Below, one piece after another: positions 52,894 to 64,000 of a stretch of 64,000 nucleotides of DNA; position 1 is the first letter of the stretch; every line of letters starts with the position of its first letter. The notes beneath the pieces are model-generated. The model was not told the origin of the DNA and did not search any database. It saw only the letters and a program-made list of their open reading frames with translations. The position numbers were made by a program, and so were the translations under genes. This DNA is from Pseudopyrenochaeta lycopersici (taxonomy: Eukaryota > Ascomycota > Dothideomycetes > Pleosporales > Pseudopyrenochaetaceae), in NCBI GenBank assembly GCA_003313425.1, contig NHZP01000034.1:62001-126000 (forward strand). The letters are read 5' to 3'.

Positions 52894-55463
52894 TCAAGGA
52901 TCAAAGTCGAAGGACGCAGCGATTTCGACCTCTTTCGTGGCAAGTATGTGCGCGCTAGAGACGCCCACGGAAACAACGTACTTGCCTGAGTCGACAGACC
53001 ACTTGCCTTTTGACTCATTGAAATAAGCAAAGCTTTCATAATCCAAAGACATAGAAACAGTCTGTTTTGTCCCTGGAGCCAAATGAACCTTTGCATAGCC
53101 CTTGAGCTCCTTCACTGGCCTGTCGACCGCACCTTGGCTGCTCGGACCAACGTACACTTGAATGGTCTCACTTCCTTCGCGCGCGCCGGTATTGGTGATA
53201 TCTGCGGTGACCAACAAACTTTGACCTTTCTTGAAAGAGGTTGATGAAATTGACACGTTATTGACGTTGAAGGTTGTATAGGAAAGGCCAAATCCGAAGG
53301 GGAAAAGAACAGTCTCTGGCTTGCGATCGTAATGGCGATATCCGATGTAGATACCTTCCTTGTATTCTACTCGGTCGGCCTTGAGATCACCCGGGAAATT
53401 CTCCCATGCCGGTGAGTCCGAAATTTTTTTGGGGAACGTGACAGGCAACTTTCCACCCGGGTATGCCGAACCAAAGATGATGTCGGCAATAGTATATCCA
53501 GCTTCTTGTCCCGGAAACCACGCCTGTAGAATAGCTGACACATCATTTATCCACGGCATAGAGATTGGAGAACCAGTGGAGTTAATAACGACCGTGTTGG
53601 GATTTACTGCTGCAACGGCAGTAATTAGCTGGTTGAAAGAGCCATTGCGCGGAAGATCCATGTCGTCCCGATCGCATCCCTCTGTCTCCCAAGCCTGAGT
53701 GTTTCCGACAAATATGACTGCCACATCAGATGATTTGGCGACGTTGATGGCCTCTTGAAGGAGATCTGCTTCCATGAGATGCCGCTCCATAAGACCGAAG
53801 TTGAAACCAAGACAATTTGACATGAACGACACTTCATTATCTGGATCGGCGACGGTTGAGGCTTCCAGGCGGATCTGATAAGGCCGACCTGCCACAAAAT
53901 CAAACCGCTTCTGCTCTTCCACTGCTACTCCTAGCAAGATCGCGTAAACGTCAGCTGACTTCCCTTCAACGTTGTAGACAAGTTCATCGTTGATATAGAC
54001 CTTGGTATTCCCGATAGTTGCCAAGCTGATGTAATGTTTCCCAGACACTGACGGAGTATAAGTACCCGCCAAAACCACGCGGGCCATACCAGTTGACTCC
54101 CGTGACCGGAAACTTGAGCTCGGGTGGTTTGTTGTGGGTCCAGCCTCTCCATTCTCATTGAATGACTGGAATGAGAAGCCAGGCTTGCCTTCAAGATCGA
54201 CCACTCCTTCAGAACAAGGAGGAAGGTTCCTCAGTATGTGAGCTCCTTCAGCATAATTCAACTGTACCTTATTACCAACTGCTTCCTCGAACGCCTCGTA
54301 AGCCGTAATGTCATGATGCGGGTTCACTGCAGCCGAGCCGCCACCCTGACTAAGACATTGTTTCGCTAAGCCAATCATGGCTATGGAGCCAATATTTTCT
54401 GTGTTTAGTGGAAGCGTGTTGTTCTTGTTCTTCAGTAGCACTGCGCCTTCCGCACCGGCTTTTCGGATCAGCGCTCGATGTTCGGGAAGATCTTCCGCGC
54501 GCTCGGGAAGAATGGTCGGATGATCAAACCCCCCGCTTCGCTGGAGAAATTTCAAATTCTCAAAGACACGCGCATCTAGCGTCTCCATGGAAACTTCGTT
54601 GTTGTCGAGGCTCTTTGGATGTTCTCAGAGGTGCGCCAAGTAGCCGGACCGGGCATCTCGAGGTCGAGGCCAGCATTGAGAGCCACGGCTAGCGAATTAG
54701 TGCCACCCCAATCGCCCATTACCTGACCATCGTATCCCCATTGGTTGCGGAGAATATCTGTCAACAGATACTTGTTAGAGTCCGCATGCATGCCATTGAC
54801 GACATTGTAGCTTGTCATGATAGACCATGGCTGAGAGGCCTTGATTGCAATTTCGAAGGGTTTCAGGTAGATCTCGCGAAGAGCGCGCTCGCTTACACGA
54901 ACATCTATGCTAGATCGGTTGCTTTCTTGTTCATTGGCAGCGAAGTGCTTTATTGTGGCCCCGATTCCTTCGCCCTGAACCCCCTTGATATAGTCCGATG
55001 CCAGGCGTCCAGCAAGTAACGGATCTTCGGAAAAGGATTCAAAGTTGCGACCACCAATCGGATGGCGATGAGGGCAAACAGTTGGGCCGAGTCTAATATA
55101 ATGACACAGATCAGTTCAGCGCCCTAAAAACCTATGGCAGATGCAAATACACTCACAGAACTCGGGCGCCTTTTGTTTTCGTCTCTTGGGCTAGTGCCCT
55201 ACCTATTTCCCCTGCAAGTGATTGTTGAAAGAAGCGGCAAGGGAAACACCCGCTGGGAAACATGCGCTCTTGACACCATTGTTGAAATTCTCGCCACGAG
55301 CGCCGTTCGGCCCATCCGTAAGCTTCATACGGGGGATACCAAGTCTTTCGATACCAGCTGTCTCCCAAAACGAGGAGCCTGCAAGTAATAGAACTTTTTC
55401 TTCAAATGTCATCTGCTTGATGAGACCTTCAGGGTAGGTCTGGATGTCATGATCGGAGCCCAT
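52894..55463 (-). pseudogene. GH3 beta-glucosidase with two frameshifts
   Basis: The N-terminal part starts at an ATG at 55463. A 64-bp intron (55156-55093, GTGAGT...TTAG) splits it, and the long C-terminal frame ends at 52894. Family landmarks are in order: DGPNGARG, GPTVCPHRHPIGGRNFESFSEDP, KHFAANEQE, VMGDWGGTNS with the catalytic Asp, KNKNNTLPL, a PA14-like insert in the middle, WETEGCDRDDMDLP with the acid/base Glu, and a C-terminal FnIII-like domain. No signal peptide, so an intracellular aryl- or beta-glucosidase of about 850 residues is expected. The frame breaks twice: near 55213-55222 and near 54606-54612. In each place restoring one base reopens the conserved frame, and no intron fits. 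Confidence 0.88.
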
Positions 55464-56071
55464 CTTTGCAAAGAGATAAAATAGAAAGGGGGTCACACTT
55501 CGAGACAAATAGATTGAATTTACGTTGATAGAATAATAGAATTCATACAGATTGGACAGCATTATAAGTATTCATAACCTGATGTCATCTAAGTTCTGTA
55601 GGGTAAATAAGCATTGGCACTAGTGTTAGCGGGGGGATTGCTTGTGGTAATCCTAAGCCGCAGTTTTGCCGATGGGCCCCCAGATTGGTATATTTCTCCC
55701 AATCATTGGCGAGGGAATTTATGGACTTTAGGGCCTTAGCAAATAGCTCTTCGTCGACTGGCGCAATTTTCCCATGTGGAGCATGGCAAGCATGCTCGCA
55801 CAATTGCGCCGAGTGCGGATCGAAGTAATTATGATGCAGGGGGTTTAAGTTAAGGTAGAGGAGCACGAGAACGAGAACGAGAACGAGGGGGCGGGGTCTG
55901 GACGAAAAGAGGGCCGTGCAGAGAAGAACATCAAATTATGTATTGCTTGACAATGCGCACCAAATCCATGTCTTCTATATACATAATTTAGTTTCAGACG
56001 CAAAAACGACTATCCACCGCGTGCGTTTCAGACGCATTGATCTATTACATCTCTTACCATTTTGAAGCACA
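55464..56071. other. divergent intergenic region
   Basis: 600 bp between the GH3 and ketopantoate-reductase-like starts; a (GAGAAC)-rich short run lies near 55860-55890. Probably both promoters. Confidence 0.45.
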
Positions 56072-57120
56072 ATGCCGAAGCCCAAAATCCTTGTTATCGG
56101 CTGCGGTGCCCTAGGCCCTTCGCAAGGCTATCATCTGTCGCCAGGCGTAGACATAACTTTTCTTGTGCGGCCAGGCCGCAAGCTGGCCTTTGCTCCGCCA
56201 AAACGCCTCTACGACTACAAGGACAATACCTTACGAATCTTTGACAATTACCGTCTCATCGAGTCAGCAAGCGAGGTCGCAGGCGAAGAGTTTACTGCGT
56301 CTTCGATACCCTTGATGGACACACTGCCCGCACTGAGGCTGGCACGGTGACTCTACGCTCCGTTGGTAACTTAATCCGCGACAACCCAGGAACTTTCGTC
56401 GTGTATAATGCTATTGGGCTTGATATCGCAGATCATTACGCGACATCACTCGGTATTTCTCAGGATCGCTTGCTGCTGGCTTTCAGTATGCTCGCCCACC
56501 AGCCAACAAAGAGCATTTCCGTCCCAAGCACTGCCGATTGCAATTTGGTCGCCCAGGCCGATTTGCTCTACTCCTACAGGCCAGGTAATGTCGGATTAAT
56601 CGCATTCAACATAGGACCCCACAAGTTTAAGGCGCTCAAAGAGGTATACGACAAGAACAGTAGGCTCCACATCGCATCTACGCCCGCTTTTGTGGAAGGG
56701 TGGGCATCCGTTCTGGCAATACTCCACCTAGTGATATGGAATATCGATGGTTTCAAGGAGTTTGAGCATTTCAGAAATAATACAGAGCTCTGGGCGCTCC
56801 TGATCGAAGCACAAAAGGAGATATTAGGCTTGCCGCGATTCGGATGGACCGGCTGGCTATTATCATGGATTCTGGGCTCATTGGCGACAGTAAAGATGAT
56901 TTCGAATTCAGTAGAAGGAGCATTGCCCCTCTCTTACCACGAATTCAACGCATTTCACCACGGCGGTAAAGTAGCCAAACAAGACATTCGGATCCTCGAG
57001 GACCTGATAGTTGAAGGCGGAAAGGCAGGCCATAAATTGAAAGCTCTGCGCGAGGTTTGTCGCAGGGCTGCGGAGACCAAAAAGGCGAAAGCGAAGGCGA
57101 GAGGTCCTGATATCATTTAG
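56072..57120 (+). pseudogene. ketopantoate-reductase-like (ApbA/PanE) gene with frameshift
   Basis: Starts at an ATG at 56072. The NADPH-binding start ILVIGCGALG is at residues 6-15, followed by GVDITFLVRPGRK. The frame is lost at 56290-56295, a short T run: before it the frame runs to a TGA at 56348, and after it the frame VFDTLDGHT continues to 57120. In the second part FVVYNAIGLD, LLAFSMLAHQ and the helical C-terminal half agree with fungal PanE-like proteins. A one-base loss from the T run explains the break. The family reduces 2-dehydropantoate or related keto acids; the C-terminal Lys-rich tail (KKAKAKARG) is unusual. Confidence 0.8.
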
Positions 57121-58731
57121 AACATAAACGGAAGAGATACATAGTTAGGAAAGGGCCGCTGCAAGTTACATATCGGGATAACTGTTCATTGGCAGGCCAG
57201 CCCTGGTGTCAACTACGCATCTCTTGCTAATCTGGGGACTAAAGTATAGCAGTTGGCTGCTCACCCCGCATTTCTTCGCAATCAGTTTAGAACTGCACAA
57301 GAACTATGGGCGTCCCATGACGACAGCTATTGCTGATTGATAGAGCCATATAGTAACGTCTTTGAGTTCGTTTCTGAATTACTTTTGACAAGGGACGGTA
57401 GTTGAGAGTCTCGGTGCATTTGGCGAAGCCACAACTGGTATGTTCGCAAATGTATGCCGCCTGTCCCTTGGTATCACAATCGATTACGTCTGCGGGATGG
57501 TCCGATGGCAGTGCGCCGAACCTTAGTTCCTTGATTTAGGCCCATCCTGTCCGTCTCATAGAGTCGCTCGGTATGGTTGAAGGGTAGCGGCACACCATTG
57601 TTATTTCTCGTGCATCAAAAGCCTTCACAAGGTGCTAACACCGCCTTAATATCGGATGTCATTGACAAAGTCCAGTACTCTGCCACCCTAGCCATGATGA
57701 GCACGGACGATCTCAAGTTTGCTTCAGGAAGCCGAGGATGTAGGCGTTACGTGACTAACCGTGGCAGAAGGTGACCAAAGCGTCAACTGTTGCAAGGAAT
57801 GAGGCTTTCTGGCGAACATCATGCTCCATCCTCCTATTCACCCTGCTGAGCGTGCAACAGCTCCACTCGCATTCGGCATTTGGTATCTTTCAAGCCACCT
57901 TGAGGAAGCAATCGTGCTTTTCACGTACATAACGTGGATCTAACAGATGATCTCGGACGTTTTTGAAATCAGTCATCCGAGTCCACAAACACCCTCGTCG
58001 GATCCGCGGCACATCGGAGTATTTTGGATCAGACACATCCACGCTCGCCCTTGAGGGCTGGGAGAAGGTAGATCAAGCCTTCATCAATGAGCGTGCCAAT
58101 TCTATGCCAAATAGGCTGAGAGATTGCACTGAAATGGATGGTCAAATGACTGGGTGGTGACCTAGCACGCCTGGGCTCGTGGGCGCTCTATTTTGACAGC
58201 TACAACACAAAAAAAAACGATAGATATAGCTGCCTGTAGCCAATCTACAGCCTCATGTTGAAATCAGCCTGAAAAATGCTCAAACGACCTCCTCTCCATA
58301 GTAATTTGTATGTGTTGGGGGCGCCAAGGCATCCGCGGGTGCGGGCTTTTTTGTCACCCGCGTGCCCTGCACATCATGGCACTGTCCTTTCCATGGTTCA
58401 CCTACGCGGCAGCCGTCCACCAAGGTTAATCCCTGCATTCTACTGGTCCATCACTGGCTCGGCATGGAGTATCGACTCAGTGCACCAGCCACTTCCGAGG
58501 CACGGACTTATGTCGAGTCGCCACTACAAGCTGTATGGTGCAATCGCGATTTAGAGTTTCATAGCCTTGTGGTCGTACCGGCATGAGTGAAATACTTGGG
58601 ACGTGCTTCGCTTGAATCCATGGAGAACGGGCGAAAGGGTTAGCGGCGTAGACCACCTCCCAAGGCATTTCGACACATATTTAGGCGTCCCCCATCATCG
58701 CCAATGTGCCCTGTATCTTAGATCATCCAAT
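57121..58731. other. intergenic, nothing recognised
   Basis: 1.6 kb with only short ORFs, upstream of the CFEM receptor gene. Confidence 0.35.
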
Positions 58732-60337
58732 ATGAGACATTTCTTCTTCTTCTTCTTCTTCTGCACCCTCCTTCTTCTGGCTGTGGTGGTACCATCCCGA
58801 GCCCAAGATCATGGCCTCAGTTCGCTCCCAGTATGCGCAGTAAGTTGTGTACAACCCACAAGAAGACAAAGACACTTATAGCGCTCCTAGAAAGGCTGTG
58901 TAGACAGCTTTCTCAAAACACCGAACTGTGACGCTCTATCGACCTCGTTCATGTCCTGCACTTGTAAAAACTTCACTGCCTTGACCGCAACGCAGCAATG
59001 TTTTGCTACCGCATGTAGGCCGAAAGAAGTGCTCAGCGCGCTCAACACTACTACTGTCGCGTGCAATGAACCAATCCGCAACAAATGGAAGACCTATCGA
59101 CTTATTCACTTGGTGTTCTTCGTTCTGGCTGTCAGTGCTATAGCCATTCGATGGACGGCCCATGCTACAATCGGTCGTGTACATTGGATAGACGAGGCTA
59201 ACATGGCCGTCGTCTTGGTTAGTAACCCTTTCTGACGGAAGAATGTATCTCATACTACACAGGCCCTGAACATTGCTATGTTTGCCGTTTGTTTGAAAAT
59301 GTGTATGGCACCCGGCCTACCGCACACTTCGTCACGACGTGCTCACCGCAACAGCATATACTGGACTAGGCCAAGACATGTGGAAGGTTCCATTTTCAGA
59401 CATTACATTGACTCTATACGTAAGTCACTCCTCTCTTGGCCATCTTTGCAACTCACACTTCTGCTCTAGTTCTTTTGGATCTCCGAATCCACCTACTTCG
59501 CCCTCATCGGCTTCATTAAAATCCAATTCCTCCTCTTCTATCTACACATCTTCCCCGATAAGAATTTCCGCCGCGTCGTATGGGGCGTTATCGCCTTCAA
59601 TCTCGCTTCCATGATTGCTTTTGTCTTCTCCTCTATCTTCCTCTGCTCGCCCGTAAGCTTTGCGTGGACGCAGTGGGACGGGGAACATTACGGAGCGTGT
59701 AGTAACAACAACTCGCTATCTTATGCGCATGCTTCGATTAGCATCCTTCTTGACTTTGTTGCGTTATCTCTACCACTACCACAGATTTGGAGACTCCAAC
59801 TTTCTCTCAGGAAAAAGATTGGCGTACTGTTGATGTTCAGTGTTGGAGCTTTGTAAGTGCAACCCCCGCGTTGTTTTTAGGTGAAGGAGATGCTGACGGG
59901 ATAACTCGAGCGTCACCGTTGTCTCGATCCTCCGCCTCCGGTCTTTCGTCCACTTCGCAAAGACGTCGAACGTGACCTGGGACTTCACCGAAGCCTCTCT
60001 GTGGTCTATCATCGAATGGGAAGTCGGCATCATCTGCGCTTGCATGCCTTCCATACGTCTCGGCCTAGCGCGTCTCTTCCCCAAGACCCTCGGCAGCACG
60101 GCGCAAAGCCCATCCAAGAACACGTACGCAACGGGTCCGGCACGAAGCGGGGGCAATACATTGAGTGGATTGGGCACAAGTGGGATCAACGTACAGACTA
60201 CGTCCAGGGTGAGCCATGCGCAGAAGACGCAGACAAATGATGACGAGAGGAGCTTCGTGCAATTGGTGGAGATCGACGGGGATGCGAAGAGTTCGGTCTC
60301 AACGAGGTCGTTGGCCGGTGCGGCGCATGACCGTTGA
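58732..60337 (+). CDS. CFEM-domain seven-transmembrane receptor (Pth11-like)
   Basis: Six exons: 58732-58839, 58891-59217, 59263-59302, 59355-59419, 59470-59852 and 59911-60337. They join to 1350 nt, 449 aa. A signal peptide with seven Phe in a row (from a TTC microsatellite) precedes a CFEM domain with eight cysteines (C35 in PVCAKGC through VACN). Seven hydrophobic helices follow, with [11 protein letters not shown] in the loop after helix 2 and [10 protein letters not shown] in helix 4. The last 80 residues are a cytosolic Ser/Thr-rich tail. The family includes PTH11 of Magnaporthe, a plasma-membrane sensor of surface cues. The 40-nt exon 3 and its 52-bp intron resolve what first looks like a frameshift. 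The last acceptor is CGAG. Confidence 0.85.
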
Positions 60338-61749
60338 CCATATGATCAAGGTATATAGTATTGCGCTGAATGCAATTGTTGCGAAGAAAGACTGGAAACT
60401 TTAGCACATTTGCTGGCTGTTGGTAGGTCAAGGCGTTCGCCCTCGCGACCAGTATACTCGGGGCAAACGCATCTTAGATTGCAGAACTGCATTACGCAAG
60501 GCGCAAGCCATTTACATTGAGGTAAAGTTACTAACAGCTTTCTAGTCACCGTTTCCGCTCTGCTCTCTAGCCACCATTACCGTGGTCTAACGTGCGATAG
60601 AGAACCGCAAGGCGCAAGCGGTGTCGTCATCCCAAGCGGTCCGGCTTGGAAGACGAGTGGTCTCATGCGAGTCAGTACGCTGGTGAAAATACTGTACTGG
60701 TATATATCTCGTGCTAGGAGGGCGGCGCAATGGTGTACCCGGTATAGGTAGCTACTAATTCCATCACAGGTGGTTATTTCCATATTCGGTTTGATGCCCC
60801 AGCAAACACCTGTGGGCAAGAAAGATCCGAGCAAAACTCAAACTGTCACATTTTGCATGATCTTACTACCCCCCCCCCCGGGTAACGAAAGGCCCCTGCG
60901 TGCCGAAGAAAATGAGAGGTACCTCGACTGGCTCGATTTGGAGATAATCAAGAGTCGTCTTAGGCAGCCGTTGCAGTTTGCAATGCAGTCAGCGATGATA
61001 TGATTCTCCTGAGACGAGGGGTTGGCTATCCCCACAGCATGGTACCCAATCAGAGGTTACTTCAAGTTAAAGGGCTCGAGTGGTAAGTGGGTTTTCTTTG
61101 TGCGAAGTGGTTGCTAAGAGGCCTGTCCCATTTCAAGTGGTATGAATCCAATCATTCATCCCTCACCGTAGTCGGATTTGGCGCAACGGGTGACTGATGA
61201 GCAGATTAAAAGCTGCTGCACTGCACCACCTCTGCTCGCGGTACCTGCGTCAACAGACACTTCCTTCCTTAACTACCACTTTTTTGATTACAGCCGAGCA
61301 ATAATACTTCTCACAATGGTTGTGCCGGTGTACTACCATTCCACCACTACAGTGCCTTCGAATCAGTCGCAAGCCCCAGTAGGCGCTTGCAAAAAGGCAT
61401 CTTTGGCCCCATCCCTTCTCTGTCCGATGGAGGAAATCCCAGGAAAAGCGGGCATGGTTCACAGTCTGCAGGTGTTAGTTGAAGATGGGTTGTAAGAACT
61501 GAGGGCTTGTCATTATGCATATGGCCTATGCAAGCCAGGAAAATGGGAACAATCTCCGTCCGGTCGCTATAGCTTCTGCATACCTCGCTGGTGTCACTAC
61601 AGGGGGTGGTGGTAACATCGCAAGATCTGAAGTTTAGTCGAAACTCTGAAAAATGAATTACGGGAGGATGGCGGTACTTGAATCGAGTTCAGCTACCAGA
61701 CACTAAATGAGACGAAATTGATGTAGCTTGATAGAGGTCAGCGCCCGGG
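60338..61749. other. intergenic, nothing recognised
   Basis: 1.4 kb with an 11-bp C run at 60869-60879. No supported gene. Confidence 0.35.
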
Positions 61750-62280
61750 AACGGTTTGCAGATCTCAGCCTATATAATAAAAGAGTTATTGAAGAAATAC
61801 TAAATTACAGGGATTATCTTAGTGTACTTTTCTATATTGGCTTTCCTATTAGGGCTAGAGCTTAGATATCCTAGAAATAGACTAGTTATATAGATGCAGC
61901 TTACTAGTAAAAGTCTTAGAGAATTCTATTAAGTAGATCTCGAGATACAGAACCCTGCATTTTTGATTTTCTCTAGTAAAATCGAGGTGGCGACTCGGTG
62001 GGGTTGGCGACTCAGTGGTGAAACACGTTATAGATCTTATAATATAGTAAAATTGTATAAAATTTAATACTTAAACTTAATATCAACAGAGTAGTGCAGT
62101 AGCCAGCAGTAAGGAGGACTCGTTGAACAGTACGCTGTTAAAGATCTAATCAAGTGGCTACAATATAAAGTAACTGGTGTTGACTAGTTTGGTTCTTAGG
62201 AATATTCTGTAGACGAGCAGATCAGGGTGAAGGTGGAAGGTAATACCAAAGAGTATATTCGATAACTTAGGTTGATCACA
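61750..62280. repeat. AT-rich decayed retroelement sequence
   Basis: AT-rich from 61790 to about 62090. One frame at about 62115-62265 reads like a chromodomain end (LIKWLQYKV...EYSVDE) with TAG where Trp would be expected, suggesting the 3' end of a Ty3/gypsy integrase damaged by G-to-A changes. The match is short and uncertain. Confidence 0.4.
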
Positions 62281-62471
62281 ATGTTCCAGAGGAGACATTG
62301 CAATGATCTATATACTGCTGTTGTCTCATGGGATCCCATGGGACACGTGACCATCCCATGGTACAGTGTCTTACTCAGCGTGGGTTTTAACGTGTTCCAC
62401 CAGTCAGTGGGCAACACCAGTCAGTGGGCCACCTCATCAACACCAACGCGCTTGCCCACACAACAACTCAA

Positions 62472-64000
62472 ATGGCCACGCAACGACAGCCTCTAGTAGC
62501 TCAAAAGGAGGGCCGAGTCCTTCTTGCGTCTCAGGCAATTAATTTGCAACAAATTAAAAGTATGCGCAGGGCTGCGCGCCTGTTTAGTGTCCCTCGAACA
62601 ACGCTGCAACGGCGCCTCAAAGGCTATCAGCCTCAACCTACCACCAACGCACGGAAACGTAAGCTAACGCCTACTGAGGAACAGAGCCTTATTTAATGGA
62701 TACTAGAGCTTGATCGACGAGGCTTTCCGCCTTATATTATTGACGTACGTTAGATGGGAGACGCTCTTCTCGCTGCACGAGGCTAGCAGCCTCCTCTACC
62801 TCCTCTTGGCAAAAACTGGGTCTCTCGTTTTGTTAGGGCTTAGTCAGAGCTTTAAACAAAGTGGAACCGTAAATTCCACATACAGCGCGCAAAATGTGAG
62901 GATCCTATAAAGATAAATAGCTGGTATAGCCTTGTAAGGGACACGATTCAGACGTACGGGGTATTAGACGAGGACACATATAACTTTGATGAGACTGGGT
63001 TTATGATGGGTATCGCCTTAACGTCAAAGGTTGTTACTAGCTCTGATACTATCGGACGAGCAACTGTTGTACAGCCTGGCAACTGTGACTGGACGACGAC
63101 AATCGAGTGTGTGAGCGCTGTAGGCTTTGTACTGCCTCCCTTTATTATCCTTAAGGGCAAGGTCTACTAGGCGTCGTGGTATAGTCCTGAGCTTGAGCTG
63201 CCTAGCGACTGGAGTATTAGTGTGAGCGATAACGGATGGACAACTGACGACCTTGGCCTTGCCTGGTTGAAGCATTTCGACGTCCTTACGGCCTTACGTA
63301 TAATTAGAGGCTATCGCCTTCTTATACTAGATGGCTACAGCAGCTACGCAACGCCTGCGTTTGATACTTACTGCGCAGAGAGGAATATTATTACCCTCTG
63401 CATGCCTCCTCATACGTCTTATAAGCTACAGCCTCTTAATGTTGGTTGCTTCTCGCCTCTTAAGACAGCGTACGGACAAGCGATAGACAGGCTTGCGCGC
63501 TAACGGGTGCAGTTTATTGATAAGGACGAATTTCTCTATATATATCCAAGTATACGTACAACTGTTTTCTCAGCCTTAAATATCCTTGGAGGCTTTCGGG
63601 CGACAGGCTTAGTCCCGTTTTGTCCTGAACGTGTCCTATTAACATTAATAGTTGTCTGTACACCGTCTCCCCTACAGATAGTAGCCACGGCTGAGGCTGT
63701 TTGGACAATAGAAACGCCTCACACTACTGATTAACTTGATTAACAGGCCCGCCTTATACGTGAGCTCCTTTAACGTCAATCACAGAGCCCCTTAAGCCGG
63801 GCCCTCGCTCAGCTCGTTAAAGGCTGTTAGCTAGCTATAAACTTAGCTACAATCTTAACAGAGGAAAATAGCAAACTTCGTGCCTTAAACACGCGTTTAC
63901 GACGTAGGAAGGACAAACAGCAATAATATATTGCAGCTGGAGGTGCCTTACGGGTTGAGGCAGGTCGCGCGTTGGCTGTAGCTACTGAAATAGCGTCAAA
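62472..64000 (+). pseudogene. RIP-inactivated pogo/Fot1-type transposase, truncated by window end
   Basis: From the ATG at 62472 one frame encodes a pogo-family transposase without any indel. It has an N-terminal psq-type helix-turn-helix (LQQIKSMRRAARLFSVPRTT), a CENP-B-type HTH (LTPTEEQSLI...GKNWVSRF) and a DDE core. The frame is broken by TAA or TAG at 62694, 62751, 62784, 62841, 62853, 63168, 63501, 63732, 63741 and more. Most fit CAA/CAG codons changed by CpA to TpA. The first catalytic Asp is kept (FDETGF), the second is in LDGYSSYAT with His-to-Tyr changes around it, and the third is Asn in LQPLNVGCF. It cannot be active. The element runs past 64000. Confidence 0.88.

Noticed and set aside
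55093..55230. One long intron to explain the first GH3 break
   Set aside because: It would remove the conserved helix EIGRALAQETKTKGARVL and still need a second intron for the break near 54610, where no splice sites exist.
59263..59419. Apparent frameshift in the CFEM receptor after the second intron
   Set aside because: A 52-bp intron (59303-59354, GTATGG...CAACAG) joins the two frames in phase, so no mutation is needed.
1..64000. Starship giant transposon
   Set aside because: No DUF3435-type tyrosine recombinase captain was recognised in any frame; mobile content is explained by hAT, LTR and pogo elements.
1..64000. tRNA or rRNA genes and CRISPR arrays
   Set aside because: No cloverleaf with a GGTTCGANTCC-type arm, no rRNA core and no regularly spaced repeats were seen by eye. 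A tRNA scan would be decisive.

Overview
The window is nuclear DNA of a filamentous ascomycete (Pezizomycotina). Spliced genes carry short introns of 43-90 bp with GT...AG ends and CTAAC/CTGAC-like branch sites. The protein families are typical of that group: CFEM-7TM receptor, Zn2Cys6 and forkhead regulators, Pcl cyclin, GPR1/FUN34 transporter, GH3 glucosidase and blasticidin-S-deaminase-like enzyme. One transposon is riddled with C-to-T stop codons of the kind left by repeat-induced point mutation (RIP). A Dothideomycete is plausible, but the sequence alone does not settle the genus.

Layout. 0-8.6 kb is gene-poor: an acidic-tailed hypothetical gene on a 9-bp microsatellite, a hAT-type MITE, a membrane-anchored protein fragment, an ORF interrupted by TGA, two solo LTRs and a GPR1/FUN34/YaaH transporter. 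8.9-11.7 kb is a complete hAT transposon (hAT-1). 15-20.4 kb holds a forkhead factor, a Pcl-type cyclin and a stand-alone thioester reductase. 21-24.6 kb has a solo LTR, a weak ORF pair and a small orphan gene. 24.7-31.3 kb has two more complete hAT elements (hAT-2 with a nested solo LTR, and hAT-3 with one intron). 35-46.7 kb is an island of unrecognised genes around a six-exon Zn2Cys6 regulator. 46.8-47.8 kb is AT-rich decayed DNA. 48-60.4 kb is a metabolic region: blasticidin-S-deaminase homologue, ureohydrolase, GH3 beta-glucosidase with two frameshifts, ketopantoate-reductase-like gene with one frameshift, and a CFEM receptor. 61.7-64 kb is a RIP-mutated pogo/Fot1 element cut by the window end.

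How the parts fit. Mobile DNA is the dominant theme. The three hATs come from different TIR families, all with perfect 8-bp target duplications and uninterrupted transposases. They share the window with a MITE carrying hAT-3-like ends, four solo LTRs of one family and a dead pogo copy. Apart from that, the genes look like separate accessory and housekeeping functions. I see no PKS/NRPS cluster, no Starship captain, no CRISPR array and no tRNA that I could support. The best candidate for something undescribed is the orphan island at 35-46.7 kb, with exon structures that join in frame but no recognisable families.
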